A DNA stretch of 64,000 nt from Phormidesmis priestleyi Ana (GTDB lineage Bacteria; Cyanobacteriota; Cyanobacteriia; Phormidesmidales; Phormidesmidaceae), in contig LJZR01000010.1 of the NCBI GenBank assembly GCA_001314865.1, positions 1 through 64,000 on the forward strand. Reading direction: 5' to 3'. The notes beneath the pieces are model-generated. The model ran no database searches and was not told the DNA's origin. It saw nothing but the letters and a program-made list of their open reading frames with translations. Numbering within the stretch: position 1 is the first letter of the stretch; the number at the start of each line of letters is the position of its first letter. Position numbers and translations under genes: made by a program. This document shows, piece by piece, positions 43,850-53,684 of the stretch.

Positions 43850-44242
43850 GGTTCGTGCTCCAAAAAAAGGGCAGCAAAGGAAAAGTGCGTAGAACAACTG
43901 TGACTTGAGCCAACATGAAGTCGAACTGCAAGCGAGCCTTTAATGAACCTTTAATGAGCTTCAAATGAAATTATTAAGCTCATTAAATACATAGTATATG
44001 CACATTTATTGTGTGTCAAGTTTATTGACTACTGCCTGCTCAAATTAGGGATTAGCAGGTTCCGAGACTTTGCGTAGATATAGACAGTCTTCATATTTAC
44101 CCTCCGTATTTATGCGGTATATTTTTATACCTACTTTGGGTAGGCAGTAGGCCTCAATCATGGATTATTTATAGTAATAAGCTACGAATTAATACGGGCG
44201 ACTCTGTTTCTACTGTTAAAAAAATACAGAATTTACATTTTT
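43850..44242. other. AT-rich divergent spacer, no gene seen
   Basis: The stretch is rich in A and T around 43970-44010 and 44165-44240 and probably contains the promoters of the flanking divergent genes. I found no convincing repeat, hairpin or ORF. Confidence 0.5.
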
Positions 44243-45025
44243 ATGGATCGCCATAGCCATCAGCCCAATCAGCCGTTAAAGCCGCTAGCCGAAGAACAGG
44301 TCAATCTAACGCAAGTCAGGCAAAACCTTACCGAATCCCCGCAGACCGTTTTTTCTGTCTTTAAGCTTTCGCCGACCCCCTATGGACTTGAAATGCGGAT
44401 GCCGCTCAATCGAATTCGGGGTAGCCTGATTGACTCGATGAGGCGATCGCGATCTGATCAGAGCACTCTGTTCAGCCTATGGAAAATTATAGGAATGGCA
44501 CTCGTTGTAGGGGCCTCAGTCACGCTGACCAAGTCTGCTGTGTTTGGGGGAATCGTAGCAGTTGTATTACCCCTGCTGCTATGGTTAACGACCCGCTCCG
44601 ACAACCCATCTAGTCAGACGGCGGTGATATTAAGACTGGTCAATGCCCCCAATGGCAGCACATTTTTGAGTATGTCAACGACCCCGGCATCATCTTGCTA
44701 TCAACGTAGCGCTTCTGGCCATATTCCCAGTCGTCTATCTAGTGGCCTAGCAAGCAGATCAGATCTATATGCGCCCTATACCTATTCAGTCGCAGAACCA
44801 TCCGCTAGCACTAATCTTTGCTTCTCTAATCTACCGGTAGAGCGGGTTTCTACCAGTACGTCGATTGGCAATAGGCAAATAAGTTTTACGCTGTACTGCG
44901 TGAGTCCTAGCAAGGGCAAGCAAATACGCATCAGCGGGAGCCGTGAGGAAATTTACTGGCTACATGCTGGCATTTCTAAATGGGGAAAGGGATTGAAAGA
45001 AGAAAGAGAGAGAAAGGTGCGATAA
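44243..45025 (+). CDS. Membrane protein of unknown function
   Basis: 260 residues. A soluble N-terminal part (QTVFSVFKLSPTPYGLEMRM) precedes a hydrophobic hairpin (IGMALVVGASVTLTKSAVFG, IVAVVLPLLLWLTTR), and a Ser-rich C-terminal part with short strands follows (VSTSTSIGNRQISFTLYCVS, KQIRISGSREEIYWLHAGIS). The last residues are basic (KGLKEERERKVR). The two flanking soluble parts may pack as one domain interrupted by the membrane hairpin. No family recognised. Confidence 0.65.
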   Translation: MDRHSHQPNQPLKPLAEEQVNLTQVRQNLTESPQTVFSVFKLSPTPYGLEMRMPLNRIRGSLIDSMRRSRSDQSTLFSLWKIIGMALVVGASVTLTKSAVFGGIVAVVLPLLLWLTTRSDNPSSQTAVILRLVNAPNGSTFLSMSTTPASSCYQRSASGHIPSRLSSGLASRSDLYAPYTYSVAEPSASTNLCFSNLPVERVSTSTSIGNRQISFTLYCVSPSKGKQIRISGSREEIYWLHAGISKWGKGLKEERERKVR

Positions 45026-45169
45026 AAGCACGATAAATAAAAGAGGTTTAATCAATTGAAGCGGTGGATAAACACACCCAAAGATATCAAAAACGGCATC
45101 TTTATTAAATGCATATCCCTCAGTGATTTGTTAGTTCTCTTTAGTTATTCTATTAGCCAGCTAAAACGC

Positions 45170-46819
45170 CTACTGCTGAAGCTGCCTCTCATATTGCGCA
45201 ATTTTATTCCAAGTGCCGGGGCCGACTTCTTTTTCAAACTCTTCTATAATCCAGTCGCTACCTTTACCAATGCGCCGAGCGCTTTTGCGCAGATAGTTGA
45301 CGATGACGAGTTGCTCTTCCCAAATAGGCCGAGCGCCATACAGTGAGCCAAAGGCCCAGCCCGGATTCGGAAGGCGATCGCACTGCTCATAAAACGCTCT
45401 ATCGGCCCAAGTCGGCGCATAACCTCTCTTAAAGGCTCGTCTGCGATGGCCGTGATACAGCTCTACCAGGGTAGAAATATCTCGAATTTGGCGAGCCTGC
45501 GCATTGGAGTAAATTTCCACCATGCTTTCGGTATTAACGGGCCGATCGGTCACCCAAGTATGCGCGCAGTCCGGACATTTCACAATAAAAGAAAGCACAA
45601 TTCGACCACAGGCCGGACAAGGCTTAGTCGGCGCAACACCGCCGCCGCCAGAAGACTGTTTTTGGGTGGGCAACTCATACCCTTCTACATCTTCAGGAAA
45701 GCCTAATCGCTGCAAATTTCCCGCCTGATCGAGAATAATGCCGTACTCCTTACCCGTATGCGGAGAAATTCGCATCACTCGGCCCAGCTGCTGAAAATGC
45801 ATTGCGCTAGATTTGGTCGGGCGAAGCATCAGGCCAACCTCTACACTGGGCTCATCAAAGCCAATGCTAATGACATTGCAGGAAGTCAGAACCATGAGTT
45901 CCCCAGTTTTGAGCGCATGGTACAGCTTTTTGCGGTCTTTTATCGCGGTATTGCCATCTACGGTCGCCGCTGGAATACCTGCCTTGAGAAAGGCCTTAGC
46001 CACATTGTTAGCATGACCAATATCCACACAAAAGGCAATCGTGCGCTTGCCATGACCAATGCGAAACCATTCTTCAACAATTTTTTCGACCAGTTCGGCG
46101 CGATCGCACGCATTTTTCAAATCCTTCTCGTCATAGTCGCCTTTAGAGGTTCCCACCTCCTCCAAGTTAGCCATGCTATCTTTTGGCATGCTGTAGTACT
46201 TCATCCGAGACAGGTAACCCATCTCCTGCAAAGTTTGCGGCACCGGAGAAGACACCAACGTATCTAAATAATCGCCTAGTTGTTCTTTACCCAGTCGCAG
46301 CGGTGTGGCGGTCATCACCAAATGCACCGCATCGCGATGCGTCCGCAACATTACCTTTTTACCCACCTGGCTAAATAGCGTAATATGCCCTTCGTCATAA
46401 AACACCACATCGGCAGGCCACTGCTGCCACCAGCGCCGCTTTGCCATGGTTTGAATACTGGCAATTTGAATCGGCGCATCGCGATTTTCCTCCCAGCCTG
46501 CCTTAATAAAACCGCACTGCAACCCAAACGATTTCATCTTTTCGTAAGTTTGGCCCACCAGCACATCTAAATGCACCAAAAACATGAGCCGCTTACCGGC
46601 TTCTTCTGCATGGGCACAAATTTGCCCGCTAATGACTGTTTTTCCGGCGCCCGTCCCTGCAATAATTGCCACTCGCTTATGCCCTTCATTAAGCTCGTGA
46701 TAAAGGTCGTTAATGAGCTGCACCTGATAAGGCCGAAGCTGGGGAGGATCGGGGCGGGGCGGGGGCGTTGGCAGCAGGTCTAGCTCGTCAGCGTCAGCAT
46801 TTGAGGGGACAGAATGCAT
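45170..46819 (-). CDS. SF2 DEAD/DEAH-type helicase with zinc ribbon
   Basis: 549 residues. LRPYQVQLINDLYHELNEGH (Q-like motif) is followed by Walker A AIIAGTGAGKTVISGQ (54-65), DEGH in VVFYDEGHITLF, motif III VMTATPLRLG, and the second lobe with LMVLTSCNVISIGFDEPSVE and FQQLGRVMRISPHTGKEYGI. Near residues 395-425 a zinc ribbon (CPACGRIVLSFIVKCPDCAH) is inserted, then a C-terminal helical part. The fold is that of the UvrB/RecQ-like type III restriction/RadD group; RadD-like repair helicases also carry such a Zn-finger. A DNA repair role is likely. Single gene. Confidence 0.88.
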   Translation of the reverse strand: MHSVPSNADADELDLLPTPPPRPDPPQLRPYQVQLINDLYHELNEGHKRVAIIAGTGAGKTVISGQICAHAEEAGKRLMFLVHLDVLVGQTYEKMKSFGLQCGFIKAGWEENRDAPIQIASIQTMAKRRWWQQWPADVVFYDEGHITLFSQVGKKVMLRTHRDAVHLVMTATPLRLGKEQLGDYLDTLVSSPVPQTLQEMGYLSRMKYYSMPKDSMANLEEVGTSKGDYDEKDLKNACDRAELVEKIVEEWFRIGHGKRTIAFCVDIGHANNVAKAFLKAGIPAATVDGNTAIKDRKKLYHALKTGELMVLTSCNVISIGFDEPSVEVGLMLRPTKSSAMHFQQLGRVMRISPHTGKEYGIILDQAGNLQRLGFPEDVEGYELPTQKQSSGGGGVAPTKPCPACGRIVLSFIVKCPDCAHTWVTDRPVNTESMVEIYSNAQARQIRDISTLVELYHGHRRRAFKRGYAPTWADRAFYEQCDRLPNPGWAFGSLYGARPIWEEQLVIVNYLRKSARRIGKGSDWIIEEFEKEVGPGTWNKIAQYERQLQQ

Positions 46820-46941
46820 GGAATCGGTCGAATCAGTAATAGGGCAATGGCACAGTTACGGCACAGTTACGGCACAGTTTAGTAACTCTGTACTTGTAAG
46901 AGGCTATCGTAAATTAGGATAAATGCAAAAGCGACAATTTA

Positions 46942-47021
46942 CGATTTATCTGTTCAATTGATCCGTTCGATTTATCCGTTCAATTGATCCGTTCGATTTA
47001 TCCGTTCAATTGATCCGTTCA
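46942..47021. repeat. 22-bp tandem repeats
   Basis: CAATTGATCCGTTCGATTTA plus TCCGTT repeats about three times between the helicase start and the end of the histidine kinase gene. GGCACAGTTAC repeats lie nearby at 46850-46880. Confidence 0.7.
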
Positions 47022-49199
47022 AGCAGTCTGAGTCTGCAATAAATCCATCACCGTAGCCACGAGTGTATCTGGAGCAACGGGTTTGGCTAAATGACGATGG
47101 AAGCCAGCGTTTAGGGCTTTTTGCACGTCGGATTTGTCGGCACAGGCGGTGAGTGCGATCGCCAAAATATTGCCTCCCTGTTCATACGGCAACTGGCGAA
47201 TGCAATTTATCAGCTGGTAACCATCGAATAAAGGCATGCTAATGTCGCTAATCAACACATCCGGAAGGGGTTGCTCATCTAGCGCTTTTAGCGCGGCTGC
47301 ACCTGAGTCAACGCCCGTGACTGTCGCCCCCGCCTGCTCCAACGTAACCACAGCAATTAGTTGCGAGTCGCTACTGTCATCTACAACCAAAATATGGACA
47401 CCATTTAAGTTGGCTTTTTTTTCTTGAACAGCTGGGTTAAACGTAGAAACCATTCGATTAATCAGCGGCATAATGAGCGTAAAAGTTGTTCCTTTCCCCT
47501 CCCCTTCGCTCACCACAGAGACGGTGCCGCCGTGGAGTTCAGTGAGTTGACGCACAATGGCCATGCCCAGCCCTAACCCGCCAAACTGCCGAGTGATAGA
47601 ATAATTTTCCTGATGAAAGTACTCAAATACATAGGGCAAAAACTCCGCGCAAATACCTTTGCCCGTATCGGTAACCTGAATTTTGGCGTGAGTCTCATCA
47701 GAGGTGCTTAGCTCAATTTGGATATGGCCCCCTTCGGGCGTAAACTTGACCGCATTAGAAAGTAAATTCCAAATAATTTGCTGTAGTCTGCTCTCGTCTC
47801 CCATCACGGTAAGCCCAACCGCATAGAGCCGTGTTTCTATTCCTATATTTTTAGCATCTGCCGCCAGCTGAACCGTCTCTAGCGCTCTGGCAATCACGCT
47901 ATCGAGGCGCACAGGTTGCTTTTGCAAGCTCATTTTGCCTTGCAAAATACGAGAGATATCTAGCAGATCATCAATCAGGCGTACCTGAAGCCGCGCGTTA
48001 CGCTCAATAATAGACAATGCCTCAGTGGTTTTTTCGGGACTCAGATTGCCTTTGCGCAACAGCTGAGACCAGCCCACAATTGGATTCAGCGGGGAGCGGA
48101 GTTCGTGGGAAACAACCGCTAAAAACTCATCCTTACTGTGGCTAGCCCTCTCTGCTTGCTTCAGTGCCTTCTCTGCACAAGCGAGCAGTTCAGCCTGGGT
48201 AGCTTCAGCGCGGCGACGCTCTAGCTCGGTGGCAATCCGCACGCTAAAAATATTGAGTAAAGATTCTACCAAGGCCGGCACTGTCATAAGCTGGGTATTC
48301 ATCACCGCGAGCACACCTAGCGGTTTGCCCGTTGCTTCAACAATGGGAATAGCGGCGTAGCTTTCAATATTAAGCGCGGCCAGCATCGGCACTTTAGGAA
48401 AGCGCTGCGCCAGGTCGCGGTCAAACCAGCAGAGCGATCGCGCCTGCAAAGTCGCGCCACAGGGCGAGTTGGTCAAGCTATAGTCAAAATTATCGACAAT
48501 GCGGCCTTGATGACAGACTGAAAGCGTTCTCAAACAGTCAGGCTGATCATCTACGAGCAGTGAAATATAAGCGTAGTCTACGCAGAGGGCCTGAGTGAAT
48601 TGCTGCACCAGAGTCGCAAAAAACATGTTGCCAACGGTCGCCGCCACCCCGCAAGACACAGCGGTTAAAGCCTCGTTGGTCTGCGCCATCTGACGGGCTG
48701 CCAATTTTAGCTCTAGCTGACTCATCACCTGCCGGCTCAGCGCATGCAAACTATCAATTTGAGCTTGAGAGGGCTCGCGAGGTCGCAGGTCAATCACACA
48801 GAGCGTTCCCAAGATATGCCCTGATTGGGTGACCAAGGGCACACCTGCATAGAACTGAAGGCCTCTTGCCGCGATCGCCGGATGAGTACAGAACTTAGTA
48901 TCTGCCAGCGCATTGGGCACCACTAGCGCCTCCTGCTTTTCGACGAGGTAAGGGCAAAACCCATCTTCGAGCGGGGCTGTGCCCGTGTCTGCGCCAAACA
49001 CTGACTTAAAAAACTGATAATCTTTATCAACGAAGGTGATAAACGATAAAGGCGTATCACACACCTGGGCAGCCAGTCGGGTGAGATCATCAAAGGCGGC
49101 TTCGGGAGGTGTCCCCACAATGCCGTAGTGATGCAAAGCGGCTAGTCGTTCAGGGCTCTCGATTAAATTAAGTGATAAAGGAAGGGGGTCTTCGGACAT
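47019..49199 (-). CDS. Hybrid histidine kinase: GAF-GAF-HisKA-HATPase-REC
   Basis: 726 residues without membrane segments. GAF1 covers about 10-165 (FDDLTRLAAQVCDTPLSFIT; FYAGVPLVTQSGHILGTLCV), GAF2 about 180-335. The H box is SHELRSPLNPIVGWSQLL; N and G boxes are IIWNLLSNAVKFTPEGG, DTGKGICAEFLPYVFEYF and GGLGLGMAIVRQLTELHGG. A receiver domain ends the protein (HILVVDDSSDSQLIAVVTLE; phospho-acceptor in DVLISDISMP; LAKPVAP). No Cys in the GAF position typical of bilin-binding phytochromes is evident, so a light role is unsupported. Cytoplasmic sensor with an internal receiver; partner regulator not adjacent. Confidence 0.95.
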   Translation of the reverse strand: MSEDPLPLSLNLIESPERLAALHHYGIVGTPPEAAFDDLTRLAAQVCDTPLSFITFVDKDYQFFKSVFGADTGTAPLEDGFCPYLVEKQEALVVPNALADTKFCTHPAIAARGLQFYAGVPLVTQSGHILGTLCVIDLRPREPSQAQIDSLHALSRQVMSQLELKLAARQMAQTNEALTAVSCGVAATVGNMFFATLVQQFTQALCVDYAYISLLVDDQPDCLRTLSVCHQGRIVDNFDYSLTNSPCGATLQARSLCWFDRDLAQRFPKVPMLAALNIESYAAIPIVEATGKPLGVLAVMNTQLMTVPALVESLLNIFSVRIATELERRRAEATQAELLACAEKALKQAERASHSKDEFLAVVSHELRSPLNPIVGWSQLLRKGNLSPEKTTEALSIIERNARLQVRLIDDLLDISRILQGKMSLQKQPVRLDSVIARALETVQLAADAKNIGIETRLYAVGLTVMGDESRLQQIIWNLLSNAVKFTPEGGHIQIELSTSDETHAKIQVTDTGKGICAEFLPYVFEYFHQENYSITRQFGGLGLGMAIVRQLTELHGGTVSVVSEGEGKGTTFTLIMPLINRMVSTFNPAVQEKKANLNGVHILVVDDSSDSQLIAVVTLEQAGATVTGVDSGAAALKALDEQPLPDVLISDISMPLFDGYQLINCIRQLPYEQGGNILAIALTACADKSDVQKALNAGFHRHLAKPVAPDTLVATVMDLLQTQTA

Positions 49200-49347
49200 A
49201 GGGTATGCAAGTTGCTACGCTACTTAGGACCAGCATCGAGAGCCAGCATCATTTAAAAAAATATCTTAGGTAGCCAGAATACACTTACAGTCGCGATTGC
49301 CTAGCCGATGACTACTTATCATAGTAGAACTTAATAAGTCAAAATGT

Positions 49348-50652
49348 ATGGTCAAAATTCTTCATCTGTCGGATATTCATATGGGAAGTGGCTTTAGCCA
49401 TGGCCGGATTAATCCAGAGACGGGAGTGAATACCAGGCTAGAGGATTTTACGCTGGCGCTAAGGCGATGCGTAGATAGTGCGATCGCCCAAAAAGTAGAC
49501 CTCGTTTTATTCGGCGGCGATGCCTTCCCCGATGCCACCCCACCGCCCTACATTCAGCAAGCCTTTGCTGGTGAGTTCTGCCGCTTAGTGGCTGCTCATA
49601 TCCCTACCGTTTTACTCGTCGGCAACCACGACCAGCATGCTCAAGGCGGCGGCGGTGCCAGCCTTTGCATTTACCGCACACTTGGCGTGCCGGGCTTTAT
49701 TGTCGGCGATACTCTCACCACTCACCGCATAGATACCCAAGGCGGGCCAGTGCAGATCGTAACGATTCCTTGGCTCACCCGATCTACCCTACTTACCAAG
49801 CCCGAGACCCAAGGACTCTCTATGGGCGAAGTGGGAGAGCTGTTGTTGGATCGACTGCGAGTTGTTTTAGAAGGAGAGATCCGCAAGCTGGATAAAAAAA
49901 TTCCAACGGTTCTACTCGCACATCTGATGACCGATACCGCTCGCTATGGTGCAGAGAAGTTTTTGGCGGTTGGCAAGGGGTTTACGGTGCCAATGGCAAT
50001 TTTAGCCAGAGACTGCTTTGACTATATCGCGCTAGGACATGTGCATAAGTATCAACAGGTTAACGAGTCGCCTTTAGCGATTTATCCGGGCAGCATTGAG
50101 CGGGTAGATTTTAGTGAGGAAAAGGAAGATAAAGGCTACATTCTGTTGGAGTTAGAAAAGGGCAAGGCGATCGCTAAATTTTGTCCGCTGCCTGCTCGCG
50201 TATTTAAAACATTAGAGATTGACCTAACAGACGCAGCGAAGCCGCTACAGGCATTGTTAGCTGCGATCGCAAAAGAAAACATTACTGATAAAGTCATCAG
50301 ACTGGTATATAAGCTACGCGCCGACCAAGTAGAGGAAATTGACAATTTAGAATTAGGCGAAATACTGGCCCAAGCGCATAGCTATACTATTCAAACTCAG
50401 CTAGTGAGTCAGCTATCTCGGCCTCGGCTGCCCGAATTAGGGGTAGACAGTTCACTATCGCCAATGACCGCACTACAAGCCTACTTGAACAATCGCGAAG
50501 ATTTAGAAATGCTTACAGCAGATATCCTAGAGGCAGCTCAAGGCCTGCTCAATCAAGATCCTCACGGCGACAAAGCGATTGTTGCCCCAGAAGACGATGA
50601 TGAGGGAGTCGTCCTAGAAGAGGAATCTGCCAAACAGCTCAGACTGTTGTAA
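49348..50652 (+). CDS. sbcD: Exonuclease subunit SbcD
   Basis: 434 residues. The calcineurin-like phosphoesterase motifs are in order: ILHLSDIHMGSGF, DLVLFGGDAFPDA, VLLVGNHDQHA, VLLAHLM and ALGHVHKYQ, giving the two-metal Mre11-type active site. The middle has AIYPGSIERVDFSEEKEDKG, the family's cap region, and the C-terminus is acidic. With SbcC it cuts hairpins and double-strand ends. No sbcC is next to it; it must be elsewhere. A terminator separates it from the convergent catalase gene. Confidence 0.93.
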   Translation: MVKILHLSDIHMGSGFSHGRINPETGVNTRLEDFTLALRRCVDSAIAQKVDLVLFGGDAFPDATPPPYIQQAFAGEFCRLVAAHIPTVLLVGNHDQHAQGGGGASLCIYRTLGVPGFIVGDTLTTHRIDTQGGPVQIVTIPWLTRSTLLTKPETQGLSMGEVGELLLDRLRVVLEGEIRKLDKKIPTVLLAHLMTDTARYGAEKFLAVGKGFTVPMAILARDCFDYIALGHVHKYQQVNESPLAIYPGSIERVDFSEEKEDKGYILLELEKGKAIAKFCPLPARVFKTLEIDLTDAAKPLQALLAAIAKENITDKVIRLVYKLRADQVEEIDNLELGEILAQAHSYTIQTQLVSQLSRPRLPELGVDSSLSPMTALQAYLNNREDLEMLTADILEAAQGLLNQDPHGDKAIVAPEDDDEGVVLEEESAKQLRLL

Positions 50653-50670
50653 AAAAGCCAGAAAAAATTG

Positions 50671-50700
50671 TAAAGGAGTGCTGATCAGAGCACTCCTTTA
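50671..50700. terminator. Bidirectional terminator between sbcD and katA
   Basis: TAAAGGAGTGCT (50671-50682) pairs perfectly with AGCACTCCTTTA (50689-50700) across a 6-base loop. A-rich sequence on the left and TTT on the right support termination of both convergent genes. Confidence 0.75.
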
Positions 50701-50744
50701 GCCTAGCTAGCCAATGACTAGCTTTTTAAAATCTTCAGCCTTCA

Positions 50745-52223
50745 CTACACGGCAGCCGGTTTTGGATCTGGCTGAGGCGGCTTTACTTCGCTCATCGCAG
50801 TTGAAACACGATGGGCAAAATTTTCATCTACCTCACGAAACAGCGCCAACTGTCTCTCTTTAATGTCGTTTGGACATTTACCCAAGCTACCGCCAATGTT
50901 ATGCACCAACCGGTCTTTTTCACCGTTGTCCAGCATCTGGTAAAACATTTTGGCCTGATCGCTATAGTCTGCTTCATCTAGCTCAATCCGGTCAGCCATG
51001 CCACTTACCTCATAGGGTGGCGTCGCTGCCCGCTGGTCGGCCTTGGGATACTCATACCGAGTCGGATGATAGTTCTGACGACTGCCATAGTTTCCATCTA
51101 CCCGCATGAAGCCATCACGGTAGGGCGAATTTGCCTGAGTTGCATGAGGCGAATTGACCGGAATCGACTCGTAATTAACACCTAAGCGATAGCGATGCGT
51201 ATCGGCATACGACATAATCCGAGCCTGTAGCATTCGATCAGGCGACCAAGAGATACCCGGAACCACATTGCCTGGAGAGAATGCGGCCTGTTCTACTTCA
51301 GCAAAGTAGTTTTCAGGGTTGCGATTCAGCGTTAGCTTGCCAACCCGCTGCAAAGGAAAGTCACCGTGCGGCCATACTTTAGTGAGGTCAAACGGATTCC
51401 ACTGAAAGGTTTGCGCTTGCTCGTCGGTCATGGTTTGAATGTACATTGTCCAAGCAGGGAAGTTGCCTTCATCAATAGCGTTGAACAAGTCTTTAGTAGC
51501 CCAGCGGGGCTCAATGCCTTGCATATGCATCCACTGTTCTTCTGTGAAGTTTTTGATGCCTTGATCACTTAGGTAGTGAAACTTCACCCAGATGCGCTCA
51601 TTTTGTTCGTTGATCAAGCTGAAGGTATGTGATCCATAGCCATTCATATGACGCCAGCCCATCGGGGCACCGCGATCGCCCATTAGCCACATGACCTGAT
51701 GCAGGCTCTCAGGCACCTGCGACCAAAAATCCCACCACATTTCATCCTGCCGCCAGTGCTGCTCCGGATGCTCCTTTTGCGAGCGAATGAAATCCATGAA
51801 CTTCATCGGGTCACGCACAAAAAAGATCGGCGTACCATTGCCGACCATATCCCAGTTACCGTCTTCGGTGTAGTGCTTTAGTGAAAAACCGCGCAAGTCA
51901 CGATAGATATCAGATCCGCCTTTTGACTTAGCCACAGTAGAGAATCGAGCGAAAACTTCAGTCTCTTTGCCCACTTCAGAAAACAGTTTGGCCTTAGTCA
52001 GGTGGGTGATATCGTCGGTCACGGTAAACGTGCCGTAAGCACCTGCACCCAGGGCATGAACCACTCTCTCTGGAATACGCTCCCGGTTGAAGTGCGCCAT
52101 TTTTTCAAGCAAATCATAGTCTTCAAGCAGCAAAGGGCCGTACTTGCCTGCTGATTTAGAAACTTCGTTGTTAGCAATGGGAATGCCGGATGCATTGGTA
52201 AGCGTATTATTGTTGTCAACCAT
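50745..52223 (-). CDS. katA: Monofunctional heme catalase
   Basis: 492 residues, with AGGAG close before ATG 52223. It matches small-subunit (clade 3) catalases: distal His in ERVVHALGAGAYGTFTVTDD, Asn in WDMVGNGTPIFFVRDPMKFM, and proximal heme Tyr in ARIMSYADTHRYRLGVNYES. The N-terminus has the usual ASGIPIANNEVSKSAGKYGP. It splits hydrogen peroxide, complementing the nickel SOD encoded 13 kb upstream. The short C-terminal tail (PQPDPKPAAV) is not conserved. Monofunctional catalases are not universal in cyanobacteria. Confidence 0.97.
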   Translation of the reverse strand: MVDNNNTLTNASGIPIANNEVSKSAGKYGPLLLEDYDLLEKMAHFNRERIPERVVHALGAGAYGTFTVTDDITHLTKAKLFSEVGKETEVFARFSTVAKSKGGSDIYRDLRGFSLKHYTEDGNWDMVGNGTPIFFVRDPMKFMDFIRSQKEHPEQHWRQDEMWWDFWSQVPESLHQVMWLMGDRGAPMGWRHMNGYGSHTFSLINEQNERIWVKFHYLSDQGIKNFTEEQWMHMQGIEPRWATKDLFNAIDEGNFPAWTMYIQTMTDEQAQTFQWNPFDLTKVWPHGDFPLQRVGKLTLNRNPENYFAEVEQAAFSPGNVVPGISWSPDRMLQARIMSYADTHRYRLGVNYESIPVNSPHATQANSPYRDGFMRVDGNYGSRQNYHPTRYEYPKADQRAATPPYEVSGMADRIELDEADYSDQAKMFYQMLDNGEKDRLVHNIGGSLGKCPNDIKERQLALFREVDENFAHRVSTAMSEVKPPQPDPKPAAV

Positions 52224-52546
52224 AAAGCTCCTAATTGTTATGAGTCTAGCGATATCAAACTTGTTTGTATTTAAACTGGCTGGTTTTTAGACCTAGCAAG
52301 ACCTGATAGCGACGACACTTCGCATTACTCTAATTGTCAGATGAGGCTCGTAGCATACGTACATGGGGGTATCTTTGCCCATAAGCGCATTTTTCACGAG
52401 CGCCTTGGCTGCATTAAAACGGTTTTATCAAAGCTGACCCATCAGCCGCCACATCAGAGCATGTGAACGGGCAACCTAATATTGAATTCTCTATCTTGGA
52501 ATTCTTTGAATTTAGTTGTCTCACCCAACCATTTGATCTAAACCGC
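52224..52546. other. Divergent spacer upstream of katA, no further gene
   Basis: The spacer contains the katA ribosome site (AGGAG, minus strand) and presumably both promoters. An open frame enters from 52463 into the next gene but the better start is ATG 52547. No hairpin or repeat stands out. Confidence 0.5.
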
Positions 52547-53683
52547 ATGGAAGCTCAAATCGCCGCAGCTTTAGCTGCCGCCTCAACAGCCAGCGATTAT
52601 TCGCAAATCGCGAAGTGGCTTAAGCAGTGGCAGGCCAACGAGCCAAGGAATCTGCTCATTCGGCTGTATGCCGCGCAGCTACAGGAGCGGACAAATCGGC
52701 TAGAAGCGGCTGAAAAAAACTATTTAGAGCTGCTCAAGCAAACGCCCAGCAGCAAAATTATGAGCCAGGCTAGAGCGGGCATTCAAAGAGTGCAACAGCA
52801 GCAGGCCGCTATTAAAGCCAAGGCGCTCAGTGAGGCGAAGCAAGTAGTGGGCGGTGATGAGGTGAGTATTTTAGCGATCGCCGCTCCCCCAGCCAGCCAG
52901 CGGCAGCAAACCCTCGAAGGCATCGCCAAAGTCTTCGACCTAGATGCCTATACAGCCCGCCTAAAAGTCCCCGCTAGCGGCTTTCGCATCCATCGGATTG
53001 GCCCCTGGGGTGAAATCAGCTTCTTTGCCCAAGCGCTCAAGCAGGTGCATGTGACCACCCTAGCCGTTCAAGTCAGCAAGGTTAAAGCATTGCCTATCTT
53101 TCAAATTTGCTACTTTGAAGCGATCGCGCCCCAGCCGATCGTCATTTGTAAAAATACAGCTGGTCAGCTGGGCAGGCTTGAGTTTAGCTGGGCAGAAATC
53201 ACCCAACAAGTCAGCGGGCAGCTACCTATTTTTGAGCAGGTTGCTGATATTGGCCACTGGGGTAGAACTGTTCATCAAGAGAAAGTACAAGACTATATAC
53301 AAGTTATTGATTTTCATTTAAAAGAAAGGCAAATTGTGTTGAGGCTATGCGATCGCCTCTACCAATACCAAAAAGGTGTTTCTTTGACCCAGCAGTCAGA
53401 ACTCAACAGCCGCATCTTATGGAACCACCTACAAGCACATCTTCAACAATCTATTAAAGCCTCTCACCAAAACGACTTTTCCCGCTTCAGCAAAGGAGCC
53501 CTAGAATTCATCGACATCCTGCCGCCCATTCACCCTTACCTAGATATCGACCGCCGTGCCCCTAGCCACTGGGATCAGGCATTCCACCTCTATAGCGGTC
53601 TCTGCTACTTCGAGACATCAATACAGAAAAAGCACAAACTAGAACAAACACAAAACAGAAAAAGCAACAGTCTAAGTTCTTAG
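52547..53683 (+). CDS. Conserved protein with TPR-like N-terminus
   Basis: 378 residues from ATG 52547. Residues 1-90 are helical and TPR-like (AKWLKQWQANEPRNLLIRLY, RLEAAEKNYLELLKQTPSSK), with a Gln/Ala-rich coiled coil after. From about residue 120 comes a mixed domain (KVFDLDAYTARLKVPASGFR, RIGPWGEISFFAQALKQVHV, LPIFQICYFEAIAPQPIVIC) with no motif I can name, and a C-terminal part with HPYLDIDRRAPSHWDQAFHL then YSGLCYFE. It looks like a conserved cyanobacterial soluble protein of unknown role. It ends 1 base before the convergent SIMPL gene. Confidence 0.7.
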   Translation: MEAQIAAALAAASTASDYSQIAKWLKQWQANEPRNLLIRLYAAQLQERTNRLEAAEKNYLELLKQTPSSKIMSQARAGIQRVQQQQAAIKAKALSEAKQVVGGDEVSILAIAAPPASQRQQTLEGIAKVFDLDAYTARLKVPASGFRIHRIGPWGEISFFAQALKQVHVTTLAVQVSKVKALPIFQICYFEAIAPQPIVICKNTAGQLGRLEFSWAEITQQVSGQLPIFEQVADIGHWGRTVHQEKVQDYIQVIDFHLKERQIVLRLCDRLYQYQKGVSLTQQSELNSRILWNHLQAHLQQSIKASHQNDFSRFSKGALEFIDILPPIHPYLDIDRRAPSHWDQAFHLYSGLCYFETSIQKKHKLEQTQNRKSNSLSS

Positions 53684-53684
53684 C

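Noticed and set aside
45056-45346. 96-residue plus-strand ORF at the end of the SF2 helicase gene
   Set aside because: Most of it lies antisense to the helicase coding sequence; no independent support.
47019-49199. Phytochrome or cyanobacteriochrome photoreceptor
   Set aside because: The GAF domains show no evident bilin-attachment Cys motif, so a generic hybrid kinase call is kept.
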